A stretch of 64,000 bases of DNA from Methanolobus tindarius DSM 2278 (GTDB taxonomy: Archaea > Halobacteriota > Methanosarcinia > Methanosarcinales > Methanosarcinaceae). Numbering within the stretch: the stretch's first letter is position 1; each line of letters opens with the position of its first letter. Shown one piece after another: positions 8,680 to 17,705 of this stretch. A program made the position numbers and the translations under genes. The DNA is taken from contig NZ_AZAJ01000001.1 in NCBI RefSeq assembly GCF_000504205.1, positions 1,338,879 through 1,402,878 on the forward strand, in the 5' to 3' direction. A model generated the notes under the pieces. That model was given only the letters and a program-made list of their open reading frames with translations. It did no database searches and had not been told where the DNA came from.

Positions 8680-9193
8680 TTGAAGCCTTCTTTATTTCGT
8701 TTTCCGAAGCAATATTCATTGCTGCCTTTTCAACAAGTGATATGAACATAGCTTTTTCATCATCGTTAAAGCCGTGAAGCAACACATCATTAAGATTTGC
8801 ACCAATCTCCATCAGGATCGGACCCATCTTGCGACCTTCTTCAGTAAGGTAGACACAGTAGGCGCGTTTGTCATTGGGATCCCGTTTTCTTATCACGTAA
8901 CCCTGATCCTCAAGTTTATTCAGAGAACGGGTTATCGTAGCCCTGTCGTATCGCAACATATTGGCAAGAGATTCCTGACTGACACCATCATGATGAAGCA
9001 GGCGCATGAAAAATGGAAATTGTCCGCTTCCCAGTCCATGAGGCTCCAGGGCATTTGAGAGATAGATGTTGATAGACCTGAACAGGTGAGAAATATCGCG
9101 GCCTATGCATTCGTTTTTTCCTATGCACATGCAGGAATCAGATTTATCGTTCAATTCGGAAGATTTAAGGCTAGAAGTCATTAAGGTCACCAT
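8669..9193 (-). CDS. MarR-family regulator of the MATE operon
   Basis: 174 residues with a MarR winged helix: helix-turn-helix SQESLANMLRYDRATITRSL (~95-115) followed by the wing IRKRDPNDKRAYCVYLTEEGRK. An extra N-terminal segment of ~30 residues contains three closely spaced cysteines (CMCIGKNECIG), which is uncommon for the family and could be redox-responsive (inference). It is the first gene of the MarR-MATE operon and sits just downstream of two palindromes that are probable MarR sites. Start chosen at the first ATG; the ATG at 9181 is also possible. Confidence 0.85.
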   Translation of the reverse strand: MVTLMTSSLKSSELNDKSDSCMCIGKNECIGRDISHLFRSINIYLSNALEPHGLGSGQFPFFMRLLHHDGVSQESLANMLRYDRATITRSLNKLEDQGYVIRKRDPNDKRAYCVYLTEEGRKMGPILMEIGANLNDVLLHGFNDDEKAMFISLVEKAAMNIASENEIKKASNDW

Positions 9194-9204
9194 AATGTTG
9201 CTAC

Positions 9205-9239
9205 TGCAATTATTGCAAACGCAATTGTTGCATATGCAA
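9205..9239 (-). promoter_or_regulatory. Tandem palindromic operators of the MarR-MATE operon
   Basis: Two dyads sharing TTGCA half-sites lie 12-46 nt upstream of the MarR start: TGCAAT-T-ATTGCA (9205-9217, perfect) and TTGCATATGCAA (9228-9239, perfect 12 bp). A TATA-like element (about 9253-9262, minus strand AGTATATG) is just upstream, so both palindromes fall between promoter and start codon, where a repressor would block initiation. Confidence 0.6.
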
Positions 9240-9293
9240 GTAACCTATAAAAACATATACTATGCAAAAAACAGAATCAAAAATGAAAGAAGA

Positions 9294-10211
9294 TTAATCA
9301 ACAAAAAGCTCAACGCCCATGAGCTCAAGGAAAATCTCTTCCAGTGACGGGACTATGGTACGCATTTCAACAATATCCCCGCCTTTTGAAGCAACCCATT
9401 TAGTTGTCTTGTTGACTACATTGATATCGTTTGTGATTACCACATAACTTTCATCAACTTCCTTGACAACTTCGGAGATAGTATAGTCTGCAATATCATC
9501 GACCTTAAACTCAAGACGATACTGGATCTTACCATACTCTTTCCTGATCTCTTCGGCAGTGCCAAGTGTTACAAGCTTTCCACCTTTTAAAATCAGTATC
9601 CTGTCACAAAGGCTTTCCACCTGGTACAGGTTATGAGCACTGAATATAATGGTCTTACCTGATTGCTTCAGGGAACGCACATAATCCGTGATGTACCTGG
9701 AAGTCATTGGGTCAAGACCAGATGCAGGTTCATCATAGATAAGGACATCGGGGTCATTGATTAGTGAGCGCGCAATAGCAACCTTTCGTTTCATACCTTT
9801 TGAAAGATCACCTATTTTCTTGCCATCCGGGTTGAGAGCAAGATCAAAAAGAAGTTCACGTATCCTTTTCTTAGCAAGGTCCTTGGGAACACAGTAAAGC
9901 TCTGCAAAGTACATGAGATAATCGTCTACTTCCATGCCCTCATAAAGCGGAGACTCTTCCGGAAGAAAACCGAGGAAAGACTTAATTTCAACTGCATCTG
10001 CGGATATATCCAGATCTTTCATATGGATAGAACCGGATGTGGGCCTGATTAGACTGCTGAGCATTTTCAGAGTGGTAGTTTTACCGGCACCGTTTGGTCC
10101 GACTATTCCGAAAATCTGCCCTTTTCCCACTGAGAAAGAAAGGTTATCAACGGCTACAAAATCGCCATATTCCTTGCGAAGTCCTTTAACTTCAATGATA
10201 GAAGGTTCCAC
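9294..10211 (-). CDS. ABC-2 type exporter ATP-binding protein
   Basis: ABC ATPase: Walker A GPNGAGKTTTLK, signature LSKGMKRKVAIA (LSGGQ variant of exporter type), Walker B DVLIYDEPASGLD, and the H-loop FSAHNLYQVE. The C-terminal ~80 residues are the DUF4162-like extension of Nat/CcmA-type exporters. The frame extends upstream of residue VEPSIIEVKG without an ATG; a TATA box (CTATATATAA region, 10231-10240) about 25 nt before the GTG at 10209-10211 indicates a leaderless transcript starting at GTG. The natural partners are the two permeases encoded divergently at 11255-14166; the MscS gene lies between them. Confidence 0.88.
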   Translation of the reverse strand: MEPSIIEVKGLRKEYGDFVAVDNLSFSVGKGQIFGIVGPNGAGKTTTLKMLSSLIRPTSGSIHMKDLDISADAVEIKSFLGFLPEESPLYEGMEVDDYLMYFAELYCVPKDLAKKRIRELLFDLALNPDGKKIGDLSKGMKRKVAIARSLINDPDVLIYDEPASGLDPMTSRYITDYVRSLKQSGKTIIFSAHNLYQVESLCDRILILKGGKLVTLGTAEEIRKEYGKIQYRLEFKVDDIADYTISEVVKEVDESYVVITNDINVVNKTTKWVASKGGDIVEMRTIVPSLEEIFLELMGVELFVD

Positions 10212-10263
10212 ACATAGACTATGAAACTGCCTATATATAAATTCAATTATAAAATAAAACAGA

Positions 10264-10286
10264 GCATAGTTGGATAACAACTATGC
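10264..10286 (-). terminator. Hairpin terminator after the MscS gene
   Basis: Perfect 9-bp inverted repeat GCATAGTTG / CAACTATGC with a 5-nt loop, followed on the minus strand by the T-rich stretch TCTGTTTTATTTTA. It lies 11 nt past the MscS stop and upstream of the TATA box of the ABC ATPase gene, so it probably separates the two transcripts. Confidence 0.65.
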
Positions 10287-10296
10287 CAATAAGACC

Positions 10297-11106
10297 TTAG
10301 TTCTTATACATGTGCACATCCAGTTGAGGGAATGGAATCTCAATATCCTGTGCACCGAATTCTGCATGAATAGCTATTGTGAGGTCGTTCTTTACACCCC
10401 AGAAGTCTGAAGTGTTAACCCATGCACGAAGTTGTAGATTCACTGATGAATCTGCAAGTTCTGTGGTTATAACTGCAGGTGCCGGGTCTGCCAAAACACG
10501 GGAATCTCTTTTAATAACATCCATTGCAATTGCAACTGCCTTAGGAACATCTGTGGAATAACCTACACCCACATCAACAGCCACTCTTCTGGTGGGCATG
10601 CGGGTTGCATTCACAATAGGGCTTCCCCACACAAGTTTGTTAGGAAGGGTTATGAACTGGTTATCAGGTGTGAGAAGTTCTGTTGCCATTATTCCCACTG
10701 CATGTACCGTACCTGACATACCATTAACTGTAACATATTCTCCTTTATCAAGCGGCCTGAGAGAAGCAATCCATATACCTGCAGCCAGGTTGTTAAGAGA
10801 ATCCTGCATACCAAATCCAAGAACTAAGCCGATAACTGCTGAAAGTCCGACTACGACTGAACTTATGTTAACTCCAAGTGCGCTGACTACTGCCAGTAAC
10901 ACACCCACATATAGCAGGGCGCGCAGGAAACGCACAAGGAATTCAATTATCAGTTCAGGAAGTTTTGTCTTTTTCAATCCTTTGCGGAACGTACCTGAAA
11001 GCACTCCCGCAATAACAATTCCGGCAACAAGCACCACAAGAGCAAATACAATACTTGCCACTGTGATATCTGTATAAGGAATTGTCTGAGATAAAATATC
11101 TGCCAT
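10297..11106 (-). CDS. Small-conductance mechanosensitive channel (MscS family)
   Basis: 269 residues. Three N-terminal transmembrane segments (~17-40, 62-82, 85-108) precede the MscS beta domain. The pore-lining third helix and its exit show VVVGLSAVIGLVLGFGMQDS and LNNLAAGIWI, followed by PLDKGEYVTVNGMSGTV, a classic MscS block. It opens under membrane tension to release osmolytes during hypo-osmotic shock. GGAG lies before the ATG. It is divergent from the ABC permease operon and upstream of the ABC ATPase gene, from which a hairpin terminator and a separate promoter appear to isolate it. Confidence 0.9.
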   Translation of the reverse strand: MADILSQTIPYTDITVASIVFALVVLVAGIVIAGVLSGTFRKGLKKTKLPELIIEFLVRFLRALLYVGVLLAVVSALGVNISSVVVGLSAVIGLVLGFGMQDSLNNLAAGIWIASLRPLDKGEYVTVNGMSGTVHAVGIMATELLTPDNQFITLPNKLVWGSPIVNATRMPTRRVAVDVGVGYSTDVPKAVAIAMDVIKRDSRVLADPAPAVITTELADSSVNLQLRAWVNTSDFWGVKNDLTIAIHAEFGAQDIEIPFPQLDVHMYKN

Positions 11107-11254
11107 TTATCACAACTCCACTAAATAATAGAAATTTGAAAGACTTATTGTTAAATACTGGGTGCTTCAGGACATATAACTCTTTTTAATTTATATACAT
11201 GGGATTTTTATGAAATAGATATTAATATAATAGATTACTAATAAAATAATTACT

Positions 11255-13069
11255 ATGCCAGGCTGGTTAACTATCGCAAAATGGGAGTTGATGCGTTCAA
11301 AGCTCAAATTTGATACGCGCTCAATAATCATGCTCGTAATATCACTCATACTCGTAATAGTGGCATCCTACGCCGCATCACAAACCGGGATGAGCATGAA
11401 CCAGAAAATATACCTTGTAGCTTTTTCGCAGCCAGAGGTGCAACCAATTATCCAGACAGACCAGCGCTTTGACTACATGCTTGTAGACAGGTTTGAGGCT
11501 GCCGTTTATTATGAATACGGAGCCGACATGGCAATTATAGGAAATAATGTCTACCTCAGCGACACAAGAAAAGCTGCATCTGCGGGTGACGCACTGGAAA
11601 ACACATTCATAGAATACAGAGAACTTGTGCTCACATCATACAATGATATAAACAACAGTCACCCGGTCTGGGTCACAGTCCATGACCTTGAAAGGCCGCA
11701 GGACTTCCAGCTTGCAGGATCCACAGATACGCTGGATGAACTCAACAGAGGTTACAATAGAACAGCAGCGCTTGACACCGTCCCTGGTGGTCGTGAAGCT
11801 GCAAGCGGTAGTGGCAGCGGACGTGTAAGAACAGGTTCATCAACAATATCTCCCGAAGACATCGAAGCACTGGATGCCATGGAAGGAAAGACATTCTTTG
11901 AGAAGCAGACCCTCTCAACACCATCAAATTTCAATCCGCCTGTACCTTTTACAGCAATACTTTATGCATTCCTGTTCATATTCCCGATATATTTCGTTTC
12001 ACAATTTTATTCTACAAGCCTGATGGATGAACGTACCAACCGCAAAGGTGAACTCATACTTATAGCACCGCTAAGAAGCAGGGATGTTGTTATTGGCAAA
12101 ACAGTTCCATACCTTGTAATAACAATGGCAATACAGGCAGCTATAACTCTTTACATAATCGGAGTGCCATCAACACTTGCAGATCTGGAAAGAGTTGTTC
12201 TGATACTGGCTGCAATACTTCCGGTAATACTACTCTTCTTTGCACTCTCATTTTACAGTGCAATCCTTTCAAGAAGTTTCAAGGAACTTACTTTTGCAAG
12301 CGTTTTCCTTTCAGTCGTAATCTCAGGTTACCTGTTCTTCCCGGCAATGTTTGCAAACATTCACGCAATTAGTTCCATTTCCCCTATTACCCTAATAGTC
12401 AGGCTCATAGAGGGAGAAGCAGTACCCATGAATACATACCTGTTCTCAACATTACCGTTCTACCTTGTGGCAGGAGCAGTGTATGCATTTGGAACTTCAA
12501 TTTTCAGGGAAGAGGATCTGTTCACCCAGAAATCAATCGGGTCAAAGATAATAGACTGCTTTGAGATGTTCCTTACATACCGTTACGGTTCTGTATTTTT
12601 CCTCAGCATAATCTTCATCCCGGTAGTATATATGACACAGCTCATGCTCATTGTCATGCTCTTCAACCTGCCGGTTCCGTATTCAATAATTGCAATGATA
12701 ATCCTGTCAGCACTGGCTGAAGAGATAGTCAAATCCATTGGAATTTACACACTTTTCAAGAGAAAGATAAGCGAGATTACATTCAAAAATGCTGTTAAGC
12801 TTTCAGTACTTGCAGGTGCGGGATTCTTTGTGGGAGAAAAAGCTGTTGCAGTCCTTACACTTGCACCTATTGCAAGTTCAGCGTTCGGAACGGTAATGAC
12901 AATGGGTGCATTACTGTTGATACCACTTCTCCTGCATATAACAACCATACTTATCAGCTCACTGGTAATGTACTGGAAAGGCCCGGATGCCTACAAATAT
13001 GCAGTCGTAGCCGCAACAATATTCCATACCATATATAACATGACAATTCTAAGGGGGCTGTTATTCTGA
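11255..13069 (+). CDS. ABC-2 permease fused to a C-terminal PrsW-like membrane protease domain
   Basis: 604 residues. The N-terminal half is an ABC-2 type permease: TM1 at ~24-44, a ~180-residue external loop rich in Ser/Gly/Arg around residue 190, then a TM bundle beginning FTAILYAFLFIFPIYF with the cytosolic segment MDERTNRKGELILIAP typical of such permeases. After ~residue 430 the pattern changes to PrsW-like: LAEEIVKSIG (EExxK, ~488), GFFVGEKA (~523), LLHITTIL (~562) and FHTIYNM (~590), matching the four conserved motifs of glutamic-type intramembrane proteases. A TATA element ~25 nt before the ATG suggests a leaderless operon start. Probably exports, and perhaps processes, a surface component (inference). 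Confidence 0.75.
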   Translation: MPGWLTIAKWELMRSKLKFDTRSIIMLVISLILVIVASYAASQTGMSMNQKIYLVAFSQPEVQPIIQTDQRFDYMLVDRFEAAVYYEYGADMAIIGNNVYLSDTRKAASAGDALENTFIEYRELVLTSYNDINNSHPVWVTVHDLERPQDFQLAGSTDTLDELNRGYNRTAALDTVPGGREAASGSGSGRVRTGSSTISPEDIEALDAMEGKTFFEKQTLSTPSNFNPPVPFTAILYAFLFIFPIYFVSQFYSTSLMDERTNRKGELILIAPLRSRDVVIGKTVPYLVITMAIQAAITLYIIGVPSTLADLERVVLILAAILPVILLFFALSFYSAILSRSFKELTFASVFLSVVISGYLFFPAMFANIHAISSISPITLIVRLIEGEAVPMNTYLFSTLPFYLVAGAVYAFGTSIFREEDLFTQKSIGSKIIDCFEMFLTYRYGSVFFLSIIFIPVVYMTQLMLIVMLFNLPVPYSIIAMIILSALAEEIVKSIGIYTLFKRKISEITFKNAVKLSVLAGAGFFVGEKAVAVLTLAPIASSAFGTVMTMGALLLIPLLLHITTILISSLVMYWKGPDAYKYAVVAATIFHTIYNMTILRGLLF

Positions 13070-13095
13070 GCGGAGCAGGGAATTCATGCAGGAAA

Positions 13096-14166
13096 ATGAA
13101 AACTGTTGCAAAGAAGGAATTCAAAGACCTTCTTACAGAGAAAACTTTCATACTTGCTATTATAATCCAGCTTTTCATAGCATCGTTCTCAACCTTCCTC
13201 GTCATAGGCCTGACATCATTCTATGACCCAACAGCACTTGGAAATGTTGACTTTGAAGGAGTGAACATAGGAGTTGTCGGAACCGCAGATGATGAACTTT
13301 ACCAGATACTTATAGAAAATAATGTGGAAACTTACCTATATGACGATTTCATTCCAGCCTACGGAGACTTCTTTGACCGGAAAATAGATGCAATCATAGT
13401 GACACCTATTGGAACAGCCGAAGGCACAGACCTTCTTAATGTTGATATATACCTGCCAAAATCAGAAATTAAAGCCACTGTCATATCTCTCCAGCTGAAG
13501 GAATCACTGGAACAATACGAACAGGGTGTCAGGGATGTCAGGACACAGAGACTTCCGGGATATTCACCCATAGATTTCAACATCATAAAGAGAGGAGTAC
13601 GTGCTTCCTCAACATTCTTTGAATTCGTTTATGTGGCACTGCTTCCACTACTTGTATTCACACCTGCTTTTATCTCAGGTGGCCTTGTGATTGATTTCAT
13701 AACAGAGGAATATGAACGCAAAACAATGGATTTGCTCCTCGCATCTCCTGCATCCTTGCTTGAGATTATAAGCGGCAAAGCCATACTTGCCATTCTTGTT
13801 GTACCGGTACAATCATTTGTATGGATGCTGCTCCTTTCTATGAACAGAATATCCATAGATAATTCACTCCAGATTTTGCTGGTGGTCACTCTGATAGCAG
13901 GAGTGCTGGTATTCTCAAGTACAATAATTGCAGTGTTCTTCAAAGACAGGGGGGTAGCACAGCTGCTGTACTCACTTGTGTTGATATTCCTGTTCATGTC
14001 GTCGTACCTGTTCACAAATTCCCCGCTCAACCTTGTAACAAGACTTTCTATCAATAGCATTCCTGTAATTGAAAGCTGGACATGGACTGGTATTTACCTT
14101 GTTCTGGCGCTGCTGCTCTACATGGCAACAATGTTTGTAATCAAAAAAGACCCACGTAACATTTGA
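13096..14166 (+). CDS. ABC-2 type permease
   Basis: 356 residues with one N-terminal membrane segment (~14-38), a ~140-residue external domain, and a C-terminal bundle of about five transmembrane helices starting FFEFVYVALLPLLVFTPAF. The motif EEYERKTMDLLLASPAS is the cytosolic coupling segment found in Nat/YhaP-like permeases. It begins 27 nt after the previous permease and is followed within 20 nt by a surface-protein gene. With the ATPase encoded at 9294-10211 it would complete a heteromeric exporter. Substrate unknown. Confidence 0.85.
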   Translation: MKTVAKKEFKDLLTEKTFILAIIIQLFIASFSTFLVIGLTSFYDPTALGNVDFEGVNIGVVGTADDELYQILIENNVETYLYDDFIPAYGDFFDRKIDAIIVTPIGTAEGTDLLNVDIYLPKSEIKATVISLQLKESLEQYEQGVRDVRTQRLPGYSPIDFNIIKRGVRASSTFFEFVYVALLPLLVFTPAFISGGLVIDFITEEYERKTMDLLLASPASLLEIISGKAILAILVVPVQSFVWMLLLSMNRISIDNSLQILLVVTLIAGVLVFSSTIIAVFFKDRGVAQLLYSLVLIFLFMSSYLFTNSPLNLVTRLSINSIPVIESWTWTGIYLVLALLLYMATMFVIKKDPRNI

Positions 14167-14185
14167 AAAATATGAACGGAAGATA

Positions 14186-16012
14186 ATGATGCGACTGATC
14201 AAGCTGCTATTACTTACCATAATCCTGATAGCATTCATAAATCCCGTAGATTCAACTGCAATTAAAGAGGAAGACATATGGATCTTCCAGGGTTCGTATG
14301 AACTTGGAGTAGGAGAAAGGGCATACCTTGAAGGCTTCACAGTGAAAGTAAACGAGTTAGATAGTGATAATATAACAACTGCAACTCTGTTAATATACAG
14401 TAACTCCGTTTTTATGGAATCTTTTGAAGTGGATTCAGGAGTCAATAATGAATACATCTATGACGGAGAGTTGAAAATCAATGTCGCATCCATTGAAAAT
14501 TCTAAAGTTTCCCTGGAAATTTACAAACATAAATCGGAGCTTGTGTGGGTCACTGATATTCCAAAGACTGCATTTAAGACAGGAGATTCCCTGACAGGAA
14601 ACGACTACCGCATTACACTAAATGGGATTAATGAAGGAGTAGCAGAAGTAGTTGTCAACCTTGACGGAGAAGAGTACGAGAGAACATACACAAGTGGCGC
14701 TTATGAAAAGTTCTCAGAAGATTTCATGATTAATATTGTGTACATCAACAAGAACACACAGGAAGTCTTCATCGAAACACTCAAACCTGGCGAACCTCAG
14801 ATCCAGATCGATGCAGGTAATATTCAGGAAAGTTATGATCCGGATGATTATGTGGAATATGAACTTGTGGTCACTAATAACGGATCAATACCGCTACACG
14901 GAATCATACTCACAACTGAATGTGACGATGGTAAAGTTGAGCTTGTAACACAGCAGCACTCAATACTTGAACCGGGGAAGAAGAAAAAATTCCAGATACG
15001 TGTAAAGCCTGATGTTGAACCTGTTACCAGGAATATCACAATCACTACCAGTGTGGAAGGTTACGATTACAGGGGAAATGAATACAACAATGAGAAAGAC
15101 ACAGAGGCAACTGTAAATTCGTATATTTCCATTGAAAAAGAAGTCATTTCCAAAGAAAAAATATCAGAAGATCCGGAATTTGGAACTGAACAGTATTTCC
15201 AGATAAACATTACAGTTGCCAATAAAGCAAATTTCCAGACTGCAGTTACAGTCACCGATATTTTGCCACCTGAATTCATACCAAATGATATTGAAAGCAC
15301 TGAATGGTCAATGGCACTTAATGCAGGAGAAACAAAGAGTATTGGCTATTTTGCATCCTCAACCGAACCGGGAGATTTTACTTTTGAGCCAGCCACTGTT
15401 GTGTGGAAAGATAGCGGTGAAACTTACAGCATGCAGTCTAACCCTATAGAAGGAACATTCCATGTCAGCGGTTCAAAAGTTATGTTACAGAAAGAAATCA
15501 CTTCCAGCTACATGGTTGTAGGAGAAACTATTGATGTTATTCTCAAAGTCACAAATGACGGGGACAAGGATATCGATATCTCTTTCAGGGAAGATATGCC
15601 GGATGAACTCACTTATGTCGTAGGAGAAAGGCAGTGGCATGGAACACTGGCAGCAGGCGACGTAAAAGAGTTCACATATACTGTAAAGGCTGAAAGAGCC
15701 GGGGAATACTACCTGCCTGAAACTGAACTTAGTATTACGGATGAAAATGATAAGAAGGATAATGTGGTCTCAGATGAACTTTTCCTTTTCATTGATGACA
15801 TACCCGCAGAGCTAGAAGAGGAAAGCTACGAAGAGACTTACAATCAGGTTGATGCCTCATCAGCATACTCCAGTGATACAACAGTTGCAGACCCAGATAT
15901 TACAAGTGTTGAAATCATGAAGTTCCTTGTTTCATCTTTTGCAACACTTTTCACTGTTATTGCAATCGTACCGACTTTTGCATATTTATTTATATCCAGA
16001 GTATATAAGTAA
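14186..16012 (+). CDS. Large surface protein with repeated CARDB/DUF11-like domains, C-terminal membrane anchor
   Basis: 608 residues with a signal peptide (~1-25), an extracellular region of ~550 residues and one C-terminal transmembrane helix (~578-602). Several Ig-like beta domains are visible; those from ~residue 210 onwards have the CARDB/DUF11 pattern of repeated phrases about divergence and conflict, e.g. YELVVTNNGSIPLHGI, ITVANKANFQTAVTVTDILP and VILKVTNDGDKDIDISF. It is the third gene of the exporter operon and may be its cargo, a scaffold, or an external partner of the permeases. No enzyme motif is seen. Confidence 0.7.
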   Translation: MMRLIKLLLLTIILIAFINPVDSTAIKEEDIWIFQGSYELGVGERAYLEGFTVKVNELDSDNITTATLLIYSNSVFMESFEVDSGVNNEYIYDGELKINVASIENSKVSLEIYKHKSELVWVTDIPKTAFKTGDSLTGNDYRITLNGINEGVAEVVVNLDGEEYERTYTSGAYEKFSEDFMINIVYINKNTQEVFIETLKPGEPQIQIDAGNIQESYDPDDYVEYELVVTNNGSIPLHGIILTTECDDGKVELVTQQHSILEPGKKKKFQIRVKPDVEPVTRNITITTSVEGYDYRGNEYNNEKDTEATVNSYISIEKEVISKEKISEDPEFGTEQYFQINITVANKANFQTAVTVTDILPPEFIPNDIESTEWSMALNAGETKSIGYFASSTEPGDFTFEPATVVWKDSGETYSMQSNPIEGTFHVSGSKVMLQKEITSSYMVVGETIDVILKVTNDGDKDIDISFREDMPDELTYVVGERQWHGTLAAGDVKEFTYTVKAERAGEYYLPETELSITDENDKKDNVVSDELFLFIDDIPAELEEESYEETYNQVDASSAYSSDTTVADPDITSVEIMKFLVSSFATLFTVIAIVPTFAYLFISRVYK

Positions 16013-16039
16013 AGTAAAAATATTAATCAGGAATTGAGT

Positions 16040-16453
16040 ATGAATATTGCAGCGTTTATAGGATCTTCGATGCTTTTTGCCCTGTTCGCCATTGTAGTGC
16101 TCTTTGTCCTGATAAATATGTCATCACGACTTGCACTTATTATTTTACTGATAATCCCGCTTGCATTCATACTTGTTATTCCTGACATATCAATAGCTTT
16201 TCTTTCCATCCAGCAGATGTCACTTGCAAACGGACTTGTACCGGTGAATAATTTCCACATATTGCTCATGATATGGTCAACACTCATAGGTGTCATCCTG
16301 TACACAGAATTCCTGACATGGTATCTTGGAAAGGGCATGAGGATGAAGAAAAATTCCGATGGTTCTATGAAAGCCGGAGTTTCTTCAACCCTGGATAAAG
16401 GCTTGTATGATTTTGTAGGGAAAGTCAGAGGAATCCTTAACCGCAAGAAATAA
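16040..16453 (+). CDS. Small membrane protein of the exporter operon
   Basis: About 137 residues with three hydrophobic segments (~5-30, 32-55, 75-95), then a basic cytosolic tail (KGMRMKKNSDG, RGILNRKK). The frame opens at TTG 16034, but AGGA 8 nt before the ATG at 16040 favours that start. It follows the surface protein by 27 nt and is followed by a hairpin terminator. No family recognised; its location suggests an accessory role to the exporter. Confidence 0.6.
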   Translation: MNIAAFIGSSMLFALFAIVVLFVLINMSSRLALIILLIIPLAFILVIPDISIAFLSIQQMSLANGLVPVNNFHILLMIWSTLIGVILYTEFLTWYLGKGMRMKKNSDGSMKAGVSSTLDKGLYDFVGKVRGILNRKK

Positions 16454-16464
16454 TCTGCGCAAAA

Positions 16465-16490
16465 GTGTTATGCAAATAACACATCTTTTT
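16465..16490 (+). terminator. Hairpin plus T-tract closing the exporter operon
   Basis: Perfect 7-bp stem GTGTTAT / ATAACAC around the loop GCAA (16465-16482), followed by ATCTTTTT. It lies 11 nt after the stop of the small membrane protein gene and has the form of a factor-independent terminator. Confidence 0.65.
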
Positions 16491-16491
16491 A

Positions 16492-16505
16492 CACATAATT
16501 ATGTG
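16492..16505. promoter_or_regulatory. 14-bp palindrome upstream of the TM2-like gene
   Basis: CACATAATTATGTG is a perfect 14-bp palindrome located 28 nt before the next start codon and directly after the terminator. It occupies the promoter position of the gene at 16534 and could be an operator or a TATA element with symmetric flanks. Confidence 0.35.
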
Positions 16506-16533
16506 AGGGATATTCCTGGATACCGAAGAACTA

Positions 16534-16809
16534 ATGGAAAGCAATAATGAAATAGCAACTGCCACTGAAGAGTTTAAACCACAAGCATGGAGAGCAGGAC
16601 TTTATTCTGCCATATATCCCGGACTGGGACAGATGTATAATGGAGACTTTAACAGAGGAGCTTTTTATTTTGTCCTTGCCTTCATACTCATAATCACATT
16701 TTATTTCGTAATAACGTTCTTTATTTTCATTGTATTCTGGATCTACAACATATACCAGGCTTACAGCTATGCCAGAAGTTTCAGTAAAGGCATCAATAAA
16801 GATGAATAG
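16534..16809 (+). CDS. Small TM2-like membrane protein
   Basis: 91 residues. The segment LYSAIYPGLGQMYNGDFNRG followed by two long hydrophobic helices (~43-62 and 63-80) matches the TM2/DUF5683-like pattern (proline-glycine loop before a helical hairpin). Such proteins are small membrane proteins of unknown role. A terminator separates it from the exporter operon upstream, and it is convergent with AIM24. Confidence 0.65.
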   Translation: MESNNEIATATEEFKPQAWRAGLYSAIYPGLGQMYNGDFNRGAFYFVLAFILIITFYFVITFFIFIVFWIYNIYQAYSYARSFSKGINKDE

Positions 16810-16871
16810 AAAAGTGAAGACAAAAAGACGTAACTAAAAAAGAGCAAAAAAAGAAGAGCTATATGCCCCTC

Positions 16872-17705
16872 TTATGCAGGATTATTTCTGTTATATGGTG
16901 CTGCTGCAAGTGATGAAACACCGCTTGCTCCGATAGAACCGTAAACCGGCTGTGTTGGTGCAAGCCAAACTGTTCCTGTTCCTTCAAAAGTCTGGAGGAG
17001 ACCTTCGCCTGATGTAAGCTTTCCTGCAATTCCTTTGCCTGATCTTTCAACACTGAATTTCACTGAATCAGATCTTAGAAGGGCAAAGTTTCCGTCAACC
17101 TGGAGACGCTCGTTGTCAAGATTATATTTCAGGATCTCAGACATAGGCACCGGACTTTCAAGTATGCATGTACCTGTTCCGCTAATCTTTGTCTGGAACC
17201 ATCCTTCCCCACCAAAGAGACCTGCAGAGATATTCTTCTGGGAAGCTACCCCTACTTCAAGGCTTGATTCAGCGCAGTAGAAAATGCCCTTGTCCACGAT
17301 TATAGAACCATTGTCAAGACTTACCACGATGAAATGACTGAAACTTGGCTCAAGGAATACCTCTCCAGTACCCTTATAAAGCGGATTGAATGCAGATTCG
17401 TTTGTGAGCTTGTTTTTGATCATCTTCTTTGCAAGGCCACCGACACCACCTATGTTAGCATCACATGTGATGTTACCTTTCTGGAAGTAAAGAGCTCCAG
17501 GCTCCACGATTACACCGCTGTTGTTTAATGTGACCTTTACCTGCTTAAGGGTCATACCTGCCTGCTGAATATAGTACAGATGCCTTGCAAGTGAAGGGTT
17601 CTTGCTTCCTGTGAGAGATTTATACTCTATAATCTCTGCTTTGAAATTTCCTTTATCGACACTATCAAGAACGTTAATGTTGTTATAGAATTTACTTTCC
17701 GCTAT
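16872..17705 (-). CDS. AIM24 family protein with a non-canonical or lost start codon
   Basis: AIM24 (DUF124, TIGR00266-like) protein. The first in-frame ATG (17553-17555) lies inside the conserved domain (QQAGMTLKQVKVTL). Upstream the frame stays open for 58 more codons and encodes clear family sequence (NFKAEIIEYKSL, SKNPSLARHLYYIQQAG), but none of these codons is ATG, GTG or TTG before the TGA at 17730-17732. The codon just before GCG-GAA-AGT is ATA (17703-17705), preceded by GGATGTGG, so translation probably starts at this AUA, or an ATG was lost or misread. The rest has typical glycine-rich beta strands (GTGEVFLEPSF, LFGGEGWFQTKISGTG, SGEGLLQTFEGTGTVWLAP). Function unknown; beta-sandwich family related to phospholipid scramblase-like folds. 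Confidence 0.75.
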   Translation of the reverse strand: MAESKFYNNINVLDSVDKGNFKAEIIEYKSLTGSKNPSLARHLYYIQQAGMTLKQVKVTLNNSGVIVEPGALYFQKGNITCDANIGGVGGLAKKMIKNKLTNESAFNPLYKGTGEVFLEPSFSHFIVVSLDNGSIIVDKGIFYCAESSLEVGVASQKNISAGLFGGEGWFQTKISGTGTCILESPVPMSEILKYNLDNERLQVDGNFALLRSDSVKFSVERSGKGIAGKLTSGEGLLQTFEGTGTVWLAPTQPVYGSIGASGVSSLAAAPYNRNNPA

